From assembly GCF_014656135.1 (NCBI RefSeq), contig NZ_BNBV01000026.1, positions 20,322 to 84,321 on the forward strand: DNA of 64,000 nt. Reading direction: 5' to 3'. The notes below the pieces were generated by a model, which was not told the origin of the DNA, ran no database searches, and saw only the letters and a list, made by a program, of their open reading frames with translations. Of the stretch, positions 7,560-15,913 are shown piece by piece (the stretch's first letter is position 1; every line of letters starts with the position of its first letter). This DNA is from Streptomyces thermodiastaticus. Its GTDB lineage: Bacteria; Actinomycetota; Actinomycetes; Streptomycetales; Streptomycetaceae. Both the position numbers and the translations under genes were made by a program.

Positions 7560-10205
7560 TCAGAGAGCGCTGGGTGTGCGCTCGCGCGGGTGTGTGGTCG
7601 AGGGGTGCGGCGCGGGCCGGTGCGCGCTGCGGCGTCGGCGCACGGCGCCGACGGCGCCGAGCAGGGCGAGGATCAGCAGCGAGGCGCCCCCGGCCGCAGC
7701 GCCGAGCCGCAGGCCGGGCGGGTGGAAGGTGCAGGTGATGCTGGTCGCGGAGCCGTCCAGGGGGACGGCGATCAGGCCGTAGTACTGCCCGGCGGGTGCG
7801 GCCGGGGCGTCGCCCGCGGCACACCGCCAGCCGGCGATGCGGGGCGCGGCGACGACGGCGGTGCCCGTGCTGCCGGCCGGCAGCTGGGCGCGGACGGTGC
7901 CGTCGGAGACGCTCACCTTCGTGGCGCCGGTGGCCTTCAGGTGCTGCACGGCGGCGTGCAGCCGGGCGGTGTCCAGGCAGCCGACCGCGCCGTCCGGGAC
8001 GGTGCCGGCCCGGGTGGGGGCCAGTTCGATCCGCACCGATCCGGAGGCCGGGACGGTGCCGAGCGGCTGCATCGCGGCGCGTTTGGCCGGATCGGCGGTG
8101 AACCTGCCGATCGGGCCGGAGGCGGGAGTGCCGGTGAGGCGGGCGGTGCCGGAGTAGTGCGGAGCCCACAGGTAGACCTGGCTGCCGGGCGCGCACCGGG
8201 CGGTGAGCGACGGCCCGGGCGCGGTGGTCCCCCGCTCGGGGGCCGCGACGCGCAGGACCGTCCCGTCGTCGCCCGGCCGCGGCTGCCGGCCGGTCGCCGG
8301 GCTCGCGGTGAGGCGGGGCACGGTGTAGACGCGGGTGCCCAGCAGCAGCTCCTGGTTGCGGTACGGCGAGGGGCCGAAGGCGGAGACGGTGGTGTGCGCG
8401 TCCGCCCGGGCCGGCCGCACGGTGACCAGGGGCGGCACGTCCTGCCGGGACACGGTCGGCGGACTGTGGTCCTGCGGGTTCCACCACTGGTGCGCGTCCG
8501 GCGGGGAGTGCACCCGGGCACCGACGGAGAAGATCGCGTCGGTGACGGCGTTGTCCAGGCTCTGCAGGTTCCGGCCGCGGGAGGTCCAGCCGTCCCCGAG
8601 GGCGGTGAGGGTGCGGCTGAGCACGTCGGCGGTGAGGCTGCTGTAGTACTGGGCGCCCTGGCCGCCGACCATGAGCGGGTCGTTGCCCACGGTCTGTTCC
8701 CGGCCCGGGTCGGTGCGGTAGTCCGGCCAGCCGTCGGCCCGGGCGATCGCGTCCGCCTGGCGCTGCTGCCGGGTGCCCCAGGGGGCGTAGTCGTCCAGGT
8801 GGTCCAGGCGCAGCCGGGTGGCGACGGCCGAGGTGGCGGTGGCCTCGCCGAGCTGGGCGCCCACGAGCAGCACCGCGGCCACGACGGCCGGCGCGGTACG
8901 CCGCCGGCCGGGCACCGTCCGCGGCCGTCCCGTGCGGGCGAGCAGAGCGAGCCCGGCCAGGGCACACGCGGCGGCGAGCAGCAGCACCGGCCAGGCGACG
9001 GAGCGCACCAGGGCGCTGCGGCTCGCCACGGCGGCGATCAGCGCGAGCAGCCCGGCCGCCGGACCCAGGGCGCGCAGTCCGGGCGGGCCGTAGGACAGGC
9101 AGTGCCAGGCGGCGATGACCAGCAGGGCGCACAGCACGAACGCCTGGCGGTACGGGCTGCCGTTGGGGGTGGCGAAGGCGTGCCAGGCCAGGTGGGTCGG
9201 CGTCCACTGCATCGACAGGAGCACAGCGACGACGAGCACGCTCCAGCCGGCCCGCACCCGCCGGGGCGCCGCCCGGTGGAAGGGCAGGGCGAGAGCGAGC
9301 AGCAGGGCCGTGGTGCCGACGTAGAGGGCGGGCGAGCCGAAGCCGTACGTGGTGGGCAGCAGGCGGGCGAGCAGGTCGTCGGTGCCCACCGGCGCGAAGT
9401 GCGTGACCCTGCCGGGGTAGGCGTGCCGGGTGCCGACGTAGATGACGGCGACCAGTGGTGCGGCCAGGCCCACGCCGAGGGCGACGGTGACCGCGGCCCG
9501 GGCCGCCGTGGCGAGCGCCCGGCGGCGCGCCGGCCCGGTGAGCCACAGCCGCAGCAGCAGCACCAGGCCGGCGCCGAGGGTGGCCATGTAGGCGGTGTAG
9601 AAGTTGGCGATCCAGGCGAGCGCGACGACCAGCACGCCGAGCAGCCGGTGCCGTCCGGCCAGCGTCCACTCGCCGACCAGGCACAGCAGGGGCAGGGCGA
9701 TGAGCCCGTCGAGCCACATCGGGTTGTACGAGGCATCGGTCAGCGACCAGCCGCACAGGGCGTACGCGGCGCCCAGCAGTCCGGCCGCCCACCAGCGGCC
9801 GGGCCGCAGCCGCAGCAGCACCCCGGCCATCGCGGCGCCGGCGCAGGCGGTCTTCGACACTGTCACGACGTACACCGCGAGGTCGATCTCGTCCCGCGGG
9901 AAGAGGGCCACGAGCAGCGCGAAGGGGCTGCTGAGGTAGGTGCCGAAGTCCGGCAGGAAGCTGGAGCCGTACCCGGACTGCCAGTTGACGAGCAGGCCGC
10001 CGTCGGCCCGGCCGTGCAGCAGGTCCCACAGGTGGGCGTGGAACGGCACGTACTGGTTGCCCAGATCGTTGACGGCGCGGGTGCGCGGGCCGAAGGGGTA
10101 GCTGCGGGCGACGGCGTCGGCCGCGCAGAACGCGGTGGTGGTGATCACCGCGGCGAGCAGGGCGGCGGCCGGCCGCGGTCTGCTCCGCAGGATTGAGCGA
10201 TCCAT
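7560..10205 (-). CDS. YfhO-family GT-C membrane glycosyltransferase
   Basis: 881-residue polytopic membrane protein with about 12 hydrophobic helices in the first 460 residues, a roughly 350-residue extracytoplasmic domain, and a final helix near 845-866 before a basic tail. DLGNQYVPFHAHLW just after helix 1 places acidic and aromatic residues where GT-C enzymes hold their catalytic Asp. In Bacillus and Listeria YfhO uses undecaprenyl-phosphate sugars made by CsbB-type GT2 enzymes to glycosylate lipoteichoic acid. By analogy this protein would transfer the sugar made by the downstream GT2 to an outer-surface acceptor. That acceptor is unknown here. Confidence 0.87.
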   Translation of the reverse strand: MDRSILRSRPRPAAALLAAVITTTAFCAADAVARSYPFGPRTRAVNDLGNQYVPFHAHLWDLLHGRADGGLLVNWQSGYGSSFLPDFGTYLSSPFALLVALFPRDEIDLAVYVVTVSKTACAGAAMAGVLLRLRPGRWWAAGLLGAAYALCGWSLTDASYNPMWLDGLIALPLLCLVGEWTLAGRHRLLGVLVVALAWIANFYTAYMATLGAGLVLLLRLWLTGPARRRALATAARAAVTVALGVGLAAPLVAVIYVGTRHAYPGRVTHFAPVGTDDLLARLLPTTYGFGSPALYVGTTALLLALALPFHRAAPRRVRAGWSVLVVAVLLSMQWTPTHLAWHAFATPNGSPYRQAFVLCALLVIAAWHCLSYGPPGLRALGPAAGLLALIAAVASRSALVRSVAWPVLLLAAACALAGLALLARTGRPRTVPGRRRTAPAVVAAVLLVGAQLGEATATSAVATRLRLDHLDDYAPWGTRQQRQADAIARADGWPDYRTDPGREQTVGNDPLMVGGQGAQYYSSLTADVLSRTLTALGDGWTSRGRNLQSLDNAVTDAIFSVGARVHSPPDAHQWWNPQDHSPPTVSRQDVPPLVTVRPARADAHTTVSAFGPSPYRNQELLLGTRVYTVPRLTASPATGRQPRPGDDGTVLRVAAPERGTTAPGPSLTARCAPGSQVYLWAPHYSGTARLTGTPASGPIGRFTADPAKRAAMQPLGTVPASGSVRIELAPTRAGTVPDGAVGCLDTARLHAAVQHLKATGATKVSVSDGTVRAQLPAGSTGTAVVAAPRIAGWRCAAGDAPAAPAGQYYGLIAVPLDGSATSITCTFHPPGLRLGAAAGGASLLILALLGAVGAVRRRRSAHRPAPHPSTTHPRERTPSAL

Positions 10206-10766
10206 TCTCGGCGGGCCCCCAGCGCATGTCCGATTCCGCGGCGCCTGTTCGAGGTCTCGGTCCCCCGCGCCGCGGTGATCGCCAACCTAGGCGGGGGCAT
10301 TTCCGGATGGTTGTGCCGTCGGTGAACGACGGGCGAATCGCACATGACGAATTCCGCGCGCCTGCGGATACGGGCGTGCCCCGTCTCCCTGCTGGGAAAC
10401 GGAGCACGTCCGGTGCGTGACCGGGAAATGAAACGGGCGTCAAGAACGCTTCGGCGCTATCCGCAGGAAAGGTGTGATCGAGTGCGTCGGGAAGGTACGG
10501 GTGAACCGGTCGGTGATCCGGTGACGGTGGAGGTCATCGCTGCGACCGGGGTGGCTGTCTCGGTGTTCACGGCGTCGGGCGCCAGGTCGCCGGCACGGTC
10601 GCCCTCGCCGGCCGTCGGCCTCGGCGGCGCCCGGGCCGCGGGCACGGGGCGTTCGGAGCATCGGACATCGGGCAGCCTGTCGAACGGCAAGATAGGCAAG
10701 ATGGGAAGGGTGCGCACACCCGTCCATGGGGTGGGCGCGCACACGAGGAGACGAAAGGCGGCAGCG
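10206..10766. other. 561-nt intergenic region, divergent promoters
   Basis: It lies between the start of the YfhO-like gene (minus) and the start of the DUF6314 gene (plus), so it must hold two divergent promoters. It has no convincing coding signal. Positions 10709-10742 contain GGGTGCGCACACCC followed by GGGTGGGCGCGCAC, a GC-rich imperfect inverted repeat just before the plus-strand gene that could be an operator or an mRNA hairpin. I see nothing else. Confidence 0.5.
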
Positions 10767-11210
10767 GTGGGCGAGTTCTGGCCGGTGCCCGACGTCCTGG
10801 CCCACTTGGCCGGGCGGTGGCGGGTGGCGCGGACGGTGCGGGATCTCGGGACCGGGGACGAGGGCGAGTTCACCGGCGTGACCGTCTTCGGGCCGCTGGA
10901 CGGCGCGGGGCTGCTGCACGAGGAGTCGGGCACCTTCACCTGGCAGGGCGTGGCGCGCCCGGCGACGCGGACGCTGCGGTTCCTGCCGGGCCGCGCGCCG
11001 GGCACGGCCGACGTCCGGTTCGCCGACGGGCGGCCCTTCCACGACCTGGACCTGACCTCGGGCCGGCACGTCGCCGACCACCCGTGCGCGGCCGACCTCT
11101 ACCGCGGCGAGTTCACCGTGCGCGACGCCGACCACTGGCGCACGGTGTGGCGCGTACGCGGCCCGGCGAAGGACCTGCTGCTCGTCACGGACTACAGCCG
11201 TGAGGCCTGA
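10767..11210 (+). CDS. DUF6314 family protein
   Basis: 147-residue small cytoplasmic protein of unknown function. HLAGRWRVARTVRD at the N-terminus, GEFTGVTVFGPL, a LLHEESGTF segment, and HPCAADLYRGEFTV with DHWRTVWRVRGPAKDLLLVTDY at the end match the DUF6314 pattern. This looks like a beta-barrel fold of repeating strands that might bind a small ligand, which is an inference. The GTG start at 10767 is preceded by AAAGGCGG. An open frame extends upstream to 10344 but has no family similarity. It stands alone with no clear operon partner. Confidence 0.8.
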   Translation: MGEFWPVPDVLAHLAGRWRVARTVRDLGTGDEGEFTGVTVFGPLDGAGLLHEESGTFTWQGVARPATRTLRFLPGRAPGTADVRFADGRPFHDLDLTSGRHVADHPCAADLYRGEFTVRDADHWRTVWRVRGPAKDLLLVTDYSREA

Positions 11211-11230
11211 GGCCCGAAGTATCAGGACAA

Positions 11231-11282
11231 CCGAGTCCCCGTGAAGACCGAGTCCCCCGACCGACTCCCCGTGAGGACCGAG
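11231..11282. repeat. Two-copy 22-nt direct repeat
   Basis: CCGAGTCCCCGTGAAGACCG-AG at 11231-11252 recurs at 11261-11282 with two substitutions, giving a 30-nt period. It lies between the DUF6314 stop and the EamA relic, in non-coding DNA. Confidence 0.7.
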
Positions 11283-11323
11283 GTGCGCTGATGGTGTCGT
11301 CCGGTTCCGGGGCACGGCGGCCG

Positions 11324-11478
11324 GGCATCCCCAAGGCCGGCCAGTTGCAGCTCGCCCAGCCCCTGCTCACACTGGTCTCGTCGGTGCTGCTGCTCGGCGA
11401 GCACCGGACGCGGCCGCCCCGCTGACGGCCGTCGCCGTGCTCGTCCGCATCGCCGTCACCCAGCGGGCGCGCGGCTGA
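11324..11478 (+). pseudogene. C-terminal relic of an EamA-family (DMT) transporter
   Basis: Frame one from 11324 reads GIPKAGQLQLAQPLLTL then SSVLLLGEH, the signature of the last two helices of drug/metabolite exporters (homologues usually have W where the first S stands). The frame then breaks and stops at 11423-11425. One base away the family sequence resumes as AAAPLTAVAVLVRIAVTQRARG and ends with TGA at 11476-11478. So a single-base frameshift splits the last helix, and the first eight or so helices are absent. The rest of the gene was probably deleted. I see no ribosome site, and it is very likely non-functional. Confidence 0.8.
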
Positions 11479-11603
11479 CCGGCGCGTTCACCGGTGCCGA
11501 CCGCACACACGGCCCGGCCGCCCGACCGGTTCCGGCCGCGCTCCGCGCCGTAGACTCGGAAGAGGACGACCACTGCTTCGCTTGTGGTGAGGAGGCCCCG
11601 CAG

Positions 11604-11810
11604 ATGCGCGCAACCGTGGGCGACAAGCTCGTCCAGCACGGCAGGGTGGTCGGACAGCACGACCAGGTCAGCGAAATCATCGAGGTCATGGGTCAGGAGG
11701 GCAACCCGCCCTACCGCGTCCGCTTCCCGGACGGGCACGAGGCCGTGATGTCCCCCGGTCCGGACTGCCAGGTCCGGCACAAGGAAGAACGCCAGAAGCA
11801 GCACTACTGA
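11604..11810 (+). CDS. DUF1918 domain protein
   Basis: 68-residue small soluble protein beginning MRATVGDKLVQHGRVVGQ. GDxLxxxGRxVG, followed by IIEVMGQEGNPPYRVRF and DGHEAVMSPGPDC, is the DUF1918 fold, a small beta barrel common and abundant in actinomycetes. Its function is not established. The ATG is preceded by GAGGAGG-like sequence at 11588-11594 (GAGGAGGCC). It is a stand-alone gene, and its C-terminal tail is charged (KEERQKQ). Confidence 0.88.
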   Translation: MRATVGDKLVQHGRVVGQHDQVSEIIEVMGQEGNPPYRVRFPDGHEAVMSPGPDCQVRHKEERQKQHY

Positions 11811-11881
11811 CGACGAGCGCCGCGGACCGGGGTACCGGAGCTGCACCCGCAGGGCGGGCCCCGGGTGCCCGCGGCGTCGGA

Positions 11882-13120
11882 TCACAACGGGGGCTCGGCC
11901 GGCTGCGGGTAGTGGTCGGCGACCACGCGCGCCATCGCCCCGGCCGGATCGTCGGCGACCTCCTTGGACGCGAAGAAGACGTGGCCGCGCACCCGCGGAT
12001 ACGTCTTCGCCAGCGTCAGATGGCGGGACAGCTCGTCGGGGTCACGCCAGGCCGCGCCCTGGGTCGCGTCCCCCGCCCGGTACAGCGCCTCCCCCACGTA
12101 CAGCCGCGTACGGCTGCCGCGCGCCACCTCGGCCCACCACGGCAGCAGCACGGCGTAGTCGGCGGCCGGGTGACCGATGGACCAGTACAGCTGCGGAACG
12201 ACATAGTCCACCCAGCCCTCGCGCACCCAGGTGCGGGTGTCCGCGTACAGGTCGTCGTACGTCTGCACGCCCGCCCGGGTGGCCGAGCCGCGCGGGTCGG
12301 CGGAGGCGTTGCGCCACACGCCGAACGGGCTGATCCCGAACCGGGCGTCGGGCCGGATCCGCCGGACGGCGGCGGCCGTCTCACGCACCAGCCGGTCGAT
12401 GTTGTCCCGCCGCCAGTCCGCCTTGCTCGCGAAGCCCGCACCATGACGCCGGTGGGCGGCGGCGTCGTCGAACACTTGGCCGGCCACCGGATAGGGGTAG
12501 AAGTAGTCGTCGAAGTGGACGCCGTCCACCGGGTAGCGGCGCACCGCGTCGAGCATCGCCCGCTGCACGAACTCCCGCACTTCGGGCAGCCCCGGGTTGT
12601 AGTACAGCTGCCCGGCGTAGGGCACCACCCAGTCGGGATGCCGGCGGGCCGGGTGCGAGGCGGCCAGCCGGGACGGGTCGTCGTGCAGTGCCACCCGGTA
12701 CGGGTTGAACCAGGCGTGCAGCTGAAGGCCGCGGGCGTGGGCCTCGGTCACGGCCTCCCCCAGCGGGTCCCAGCCGGGATCCCGGCCCTGGGTGCCGGTC
12801 AGGTACTGCGACCAGGGCTCGTACGGGGAAGGCCACAGCGCGTCGGCCGTCGGCCGGACCTGGAACATCACCGTGGTGAGCCGGCGGCGCACCGCGGCGT
12901 CGAGCAGCGCGCGCAGCTCCGCGCGCTGGCGCTCGGCGCTCAGCCCGGGGCGCGAGGGCCAGTCCCGGTTGTTCACACTCGCCAGCCACATGCCGCGCAT
13001 CTCGGTCCCGGCGGCCCGCGCCGGCCCGCCCGACGGCCAGGGCGCCGCCGCGGTTCCCGGCGTCATGGCCAGCGTCGACAGCGCCGCCACAGCGAACGCC
13101 CGCCGCGTCACCCGTCCCAT
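11882..13120 (-). CDS. Exported glycoside hydrolase-like protein (GHL10/DUF187 family)
   Basis: 412 residues. The N-terminus TRRAFAVAALSTLAM is a twin-arginine signal peptide with cleavage probably after about residue 25-37. The mature protein is a TIM-barrel of the family that includes FenI/YngK: EMRGMWLASVNNRDWPS opens strand 1, HAWFNPYRV and DGVHFDDYFYPYP supply acidic residues, and GISPFGVWRN and VVPQLYW follow. Related enzymes act on cell-wall or exopolysaccharide glycans; the exact substrate is unknown. The Tat signal fits with tatA and tatC in this window. It is monocistronic and converges on the DUF1918 gene. Confidence 0.9.
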   Translation of the reverse strand: MGRVTRRAFAVAALSTLAMTPGTAAAPWPSGGPARAAGTEMRGMWLASVNNRDWPSRPGLSAERQRAELRALLDAAVRRRLTTVMFQVRPTADALWPSPYEPWSQYLTGTQGRDPGWDPLGEAVTEAHARGLQLHAWFNPYRVALHDDPSRLAASHPARRHPDWVVPYAGQLYYNPGLPEVREFVQRAMLDAVRRYPVDGVHFDDYFYPYPVAGQVFDDAAAHRRHGAGFASKADWRRDNIDRLVRETAAAVRRIRPDARFGISPFGVWRNASADPRGSATRAGVQTYDDLYADTRTWVREGWVDYVVPQLYWSIGHPAADYAVLLPWWAEVARGSRTRLYVGEALYRAGDATQGAAWRDPDELSRHLTLAKTYPRVRGHVFFASKEVADDPAGAMARVVADHYPQPAEPPL

Positions 13121-13299
13121 CCGTCACCCCCGGTGCGCCCCGGATCCGTCCCGTCACGGTTCGTGTCGCGGCCCAGCTTGCACGACCCGGACGATGGATC
13201 CCGGGCGCCACGGGGGTAACGTGCACGATCGGAGCAGGCACCTCACCACGGCCGCCTGCCACGCCGTAGATCAGCGCCGCAACAACGGAAAGGGACGAT

Positions 13300-14160
13300 G
13301 TGACCGACATCGAACGCGTCGGAGTGGTGGGCTGCGGCCAGATGGGTTCGGGCATCGCCGAGGTGTGCGCCCGGGCCGGACTGGACGTGAGGGTCGCCGA
13401 GACCACCGGTGAGGCTCTGGAGATCGGCCGGACCCGGCTGTTCAACTCCCTGGCCAAGGCGCACGAGCGAGGCAAGATCACCGAGGAGGAGCTGCAGGCG
13501 GCACAGGCGCGCCTGAGCTTCACCACCGACCTCGGCGAGTTCGCCGACCGCGACCTGGTGATCGAGGCCGTGGTGGAGAACGAGCAGGTCAAGACCGAGA
13601 TCTTCCAGGTGCTGGACCAGGTGGTGGCCCGGCCGGACGCGATCCTGGCCTCCAACACCTCCTCGATCCCGCTGGTCAAGCTGGCCGTCGCCACCGCGCG
13701 CCCGGACCAGGTCATCGGCATCCACTTCTTCAATCCGGCCCCGGTGCAGAAGCTGGTCGAGCTGATCCCGGCGCTCACCACGTCCGAGGGCACGCTGAGC
13801 CGGGCGCAGCTGTTCGCCGAGAAGGTGCTGGGCAAGCACGCGATCCGCGCCCAGGACCGCTCCGGCTTCGTGGTCAACGCGCTGCTGATCCCCTACCTGC
13901 TCTCCGCGATCCGGATGTTCGAGTCGGGCATCGCCAGCCGTGAGGACATCGACAACGGCATGGAGCTGGGCTGCGCCCACCCGATGGGCCCCCTGAAGCT
14001 CGCCGACCTGATCGGCCTGGACACGGTCGCCTCCGTCGCCCAGAGCATGTACGAGGAGTACAAGGAGCCGCTGTACGCCGCTCCCCCGCTGCTGCAGCGC
14101 ATGGTCGACGCGGGCCGGCTGGGCCGCAAGACCGGGTCGGGTTTCTACACCTACGGCTGA
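13300..14160 (+). CDS. 3-hydroxybutyryl-CoA dehydrogenase
   Basis: 286-residue NAD(P)-dependent dehydrogenase acting on 3-hydroxyacyl-CoA, most likely (S)-3-hydroxybutyryl-CoA. VGVVGCGQMGSGIAEV is the Rossmann loop. ASNTSSIP and GIHFFNPAPVQKLVEL carry the catalytic Ser/His of the family. GFVVNALLIPYL and MELGCAHPMGPLKLADLIGLD belong to the C-terminal dimerisation domain, and the protein ends GSGFYTYG. GTG start 13300 follows GGAAAGGGACGAT. It supplies or consumes acetoacetyl-CoA in butyryl-CoA or fatty-acid pathways. It stands alone and no beta-oxidation neighbours are seen. Confidence 0.94.
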   Translation: MTDIERVGVVGCGQMGSGIAEVCARAGLDVRVAETTGEALEIGRTRLFNSLAKAHERGKITEEELQAAQARLSFTTDLGEFADRDLVIEAVVENEQVKTEIFQVLDQVVARPDAILASNTSSIPLVKLAVATARPDQVIGIHFFNPAPVQKLVELIPALTTSEGTLSRAQLFAEKVLGKHAIRAQDRSGFVVNALLIPYLLSAIRMFESGIASREDIDNGMELGCAHPMGPLKLADLIGLDTVASVAQSMYEEYKEPLYAAPPLLQRMVDAGRLGRKTGSGFYTYG

Positions 14161-14198
14161 GACACAGCTGTCTCGCACCCACGGCTGAGACACCGGCG

Positions 14199-14254
14199 GT
14201 GACAGGGCCGCCGCCCGGTGCGGGGCGGCCGCGTCGCATCGGCGGCCCTGTCAC
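14199..14254. terminator. Bidirectional terminator between convergent genes
   Basis: A perfect 15-bp stem (14199-14213 with 14240-14254) has a 26-nt GC-rich loop. It serves the plus-strand dehydrogenase and the minus-strand regulator, and its right arm includes the TGA stop codon of the regulator (14251-14253). Confidence 0.8.
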
Positions 14255-15591
14255 ATCGGCACCCGCAGGGCGCCGTCGATGAGTTCGGCCGCCTCCGCGG
14301 TGCCGGCGCAGCCGCTGCGCACCAGCTGCTCGCGCACCGTGCGCAGCCGGTCCCGCACCCGCCGGGACTCCATGCCGCGGGCCTGCTCCGCCATCCGCAC
14401 GGCCGTGGCGACCGCCGTGTCGGCGTTGCCGCGGCGCAGTTCGATCGTGCTGAGCAGGGCCAGCCGGTGCACCCGGCCCCGGTCGTGCGCCGGACGGTCC
14501 GCGGCGGCCGCCGCGTGCTCCCTCGCGGCCCGCAGATCGCCCAGACTGAGCAGCGCCTCCGCCACCTGCACGTCGATCAGGCCGGGCTGGACGTAGCCGG
14601 TCTCCTCCGGTTCGCTGCCGCGCCGGATGCGGGCGGCGGCGTCCTCGGCCCGCCGGATGCACGACCGGGCGTTCGCTCCGTCGCCGAGCCGGGCGTACGC
14701 CTTGGCCTGCATGGCGTGCAGGTCGGAGGCGAGCGCCGGGGTGAGGTCCGCTCCGGCGGCACGCAGCGCGGCCTCGGCGAAGGCGACGGCCTGCCGGTGC
14801 TCGCGCAGGAACAGCGACTGGTTGACCAGCAGCGCGATCACGTAGGCCCCCAGGGCGCGGTCGCCGCTGGCCTTGGCGAGCCGCAGCGCCTGGTGGAAGT
14901 AGCGCTGGGCCAGGCCGTGCGCGTCGGAGTCGTAGGCGCAGATCCCCGCGATCGCCACCAGGGCAGCGGTGGCCCGGTGCAGCAGCCTGCCGGTGGCGTC
15001 GCCGTAGCCGCCGCGCAGCAGCGGCGCGGCCTCGGCGTTGAGGAAGCCCACGACGCGGCCGCGGGTCGCCACCCCGCCGGTCTTGCGGTACATCTGCTCG
15101 TAGTGCGTGCGGGCGGCGCGCAGCAGCGCGATGTCGGCGTCGGTGACCCGGTGCCGTCCCTCGCGGGAGACGTCGGCGTCCTCCGGCGGGTTCTCCCACT
15201 CCCACACCGGCATCACCGCCGGGGTGCCGGTGACCGCGGGCACGGCGAGGACGCCGGGGCGCTGCTGCTCGTCGCAGCGCCACAGGGCGGTGGCGCGCTC
15301 GACGAACCCGGACAGCGATCCGGTGTGCGCACCGGCCGGCTCGCCGGACACGCCCAGGCCGATGTCGTCGAGGGTGACGGGCCGGCGCAGCCGTGCGGTC
15401 AGCACCTCGCAGATAAGGTCGGGCACCTGCCCGCGCGGCCGCTGCCCCTTCAGCCACCGGGCGACGGCGGTGTGTTCGTACCTCAGCCGCAGGCCGCGCG
15501 CCCGTCCCGCCGCGTTGACGTGGGCGGCCAGACCGGCGTGCGACATGCCGGCCTCGGCCAGGACGGCGTCCAGCAGAGTGTTCGGCTGCAT
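14251..15591 (-). CDS. NsdA-like transcriptional regulator with TPR-type repeats
   Basis: 446 residues. The N-terminal 75 residues form a helix-turn-helix-like segment (MSHAGLAAHVNAAGRAR, then HTAVARWLKGQRP). From about residue 180 on, helical hairpins such as LAQRYFHQALRLAKASGD, HAMQAKAYARLGD and EALLSLGDLRAARE look like TPR repeats. This architecture matches the Streptomyces family that includes NsdA, known as a negative regulator of differentiation and antibiotic production. Whether this copy has that role is unknown. ATG 15591 is the only start before the conserved NTLLDAVLAEAG. It is separated from pheT by a terminator. Confidence 0.8.
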   Translation of the reverse strand: MQPNTLLDAVLAEAGMSHAGLAAHVNAAGRARGLRLRYEHTAVARWLKGQRPRGQVPDLICEVLTARLRRPVTLDDIGLGVSGEPAGAHTGSLSGFVERATALWRCDEQQRPGVLAVPAVTGTPAVMPVWEWENPPEDADVSREGRHRVTDADIALLRAARTHYEQMYRKTGGVATRGRVVGFLNAEAAPLLRGGYGDATGRLLHRATAALVAIAGICAYDSDAHGLAQRYFHQALRLAKASGDRALGAYVIALLVNQSLFLREHRQAVAFAEAALRAAGADLTPALASDLHAMQAKAYARLGDGANARSCIRRAEDAAARIRRGSEPEETGYVQPGLIDVQVAEALLSLGDLRAAREHAAAAADRPAHDRGRVHRLALLSTIELRRGNADTAVATAVRMAEQARGMESRRVRDRLRTVREQLVRSGCAGTAEAAELIDGALRVPM

Positions 15592-15855
15592 GTCGGGCCC
15601 CCCGGGTGCCTCGGGCTCGTGCCGACAGCGTAGTGCGACACGCTTCACACGGGGTGTGAACGCGGCACTTGCACGCGTACGGTGTGCGCGCTGGTGCCCG
15701 GCGCCGCCGTCCGGTTGACTGGGGTGCCTCGTCAAGGAGGCGGCCGGGGCCGCCGGCTCCCCCTCGTGACACTGTGGCGGCCCCGGCCCGCGGCGTCCGC
15801 CCCGCCGCCTGCCCGGCACGCCGCGGCGGGGCGGACGGCCACGGCACCGGCAACG
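15592..15855. other. Intergenic region upstream of the NsdA-like gene
   Basis: Between the regulator start and the pheT terminator I see only GC-rich non-coding DNA. AACGCGGCACTTGCACGCGTACGGTGTG at 15660-15687 may include promoter elements for the minus-strand regulator but no clear -10/-35 pair. No gene is supported. Confidence 0.4.
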
Positions 15856-15892
15856 CGAGAGGTCCGCGCCCTTCAGGGACGCGGACCTCTCG
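15856..15892 (-). terminator. Terminator of pheST
   Basis: A perfect 13-bp stem (15856-15868 with 15880-15892) and an 11-nt loop lie about 22 nt after the pheT stop. It is GC-rich without a long U-tract. Confidence 0.85.
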
Positions 15893-15913
15893 TCGTCTGC
15901 CTTCGCGCGGCGA

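Noticed and set aside
6927..10196. 1089-codon open frame on the plus strand, antisense to the GT2 and YfhO-like genes
   Set aside because: Low-complexity Gly/Arg/Gln translation with no family motif; it is a mirror frame of the high-GC minus-strand genes.
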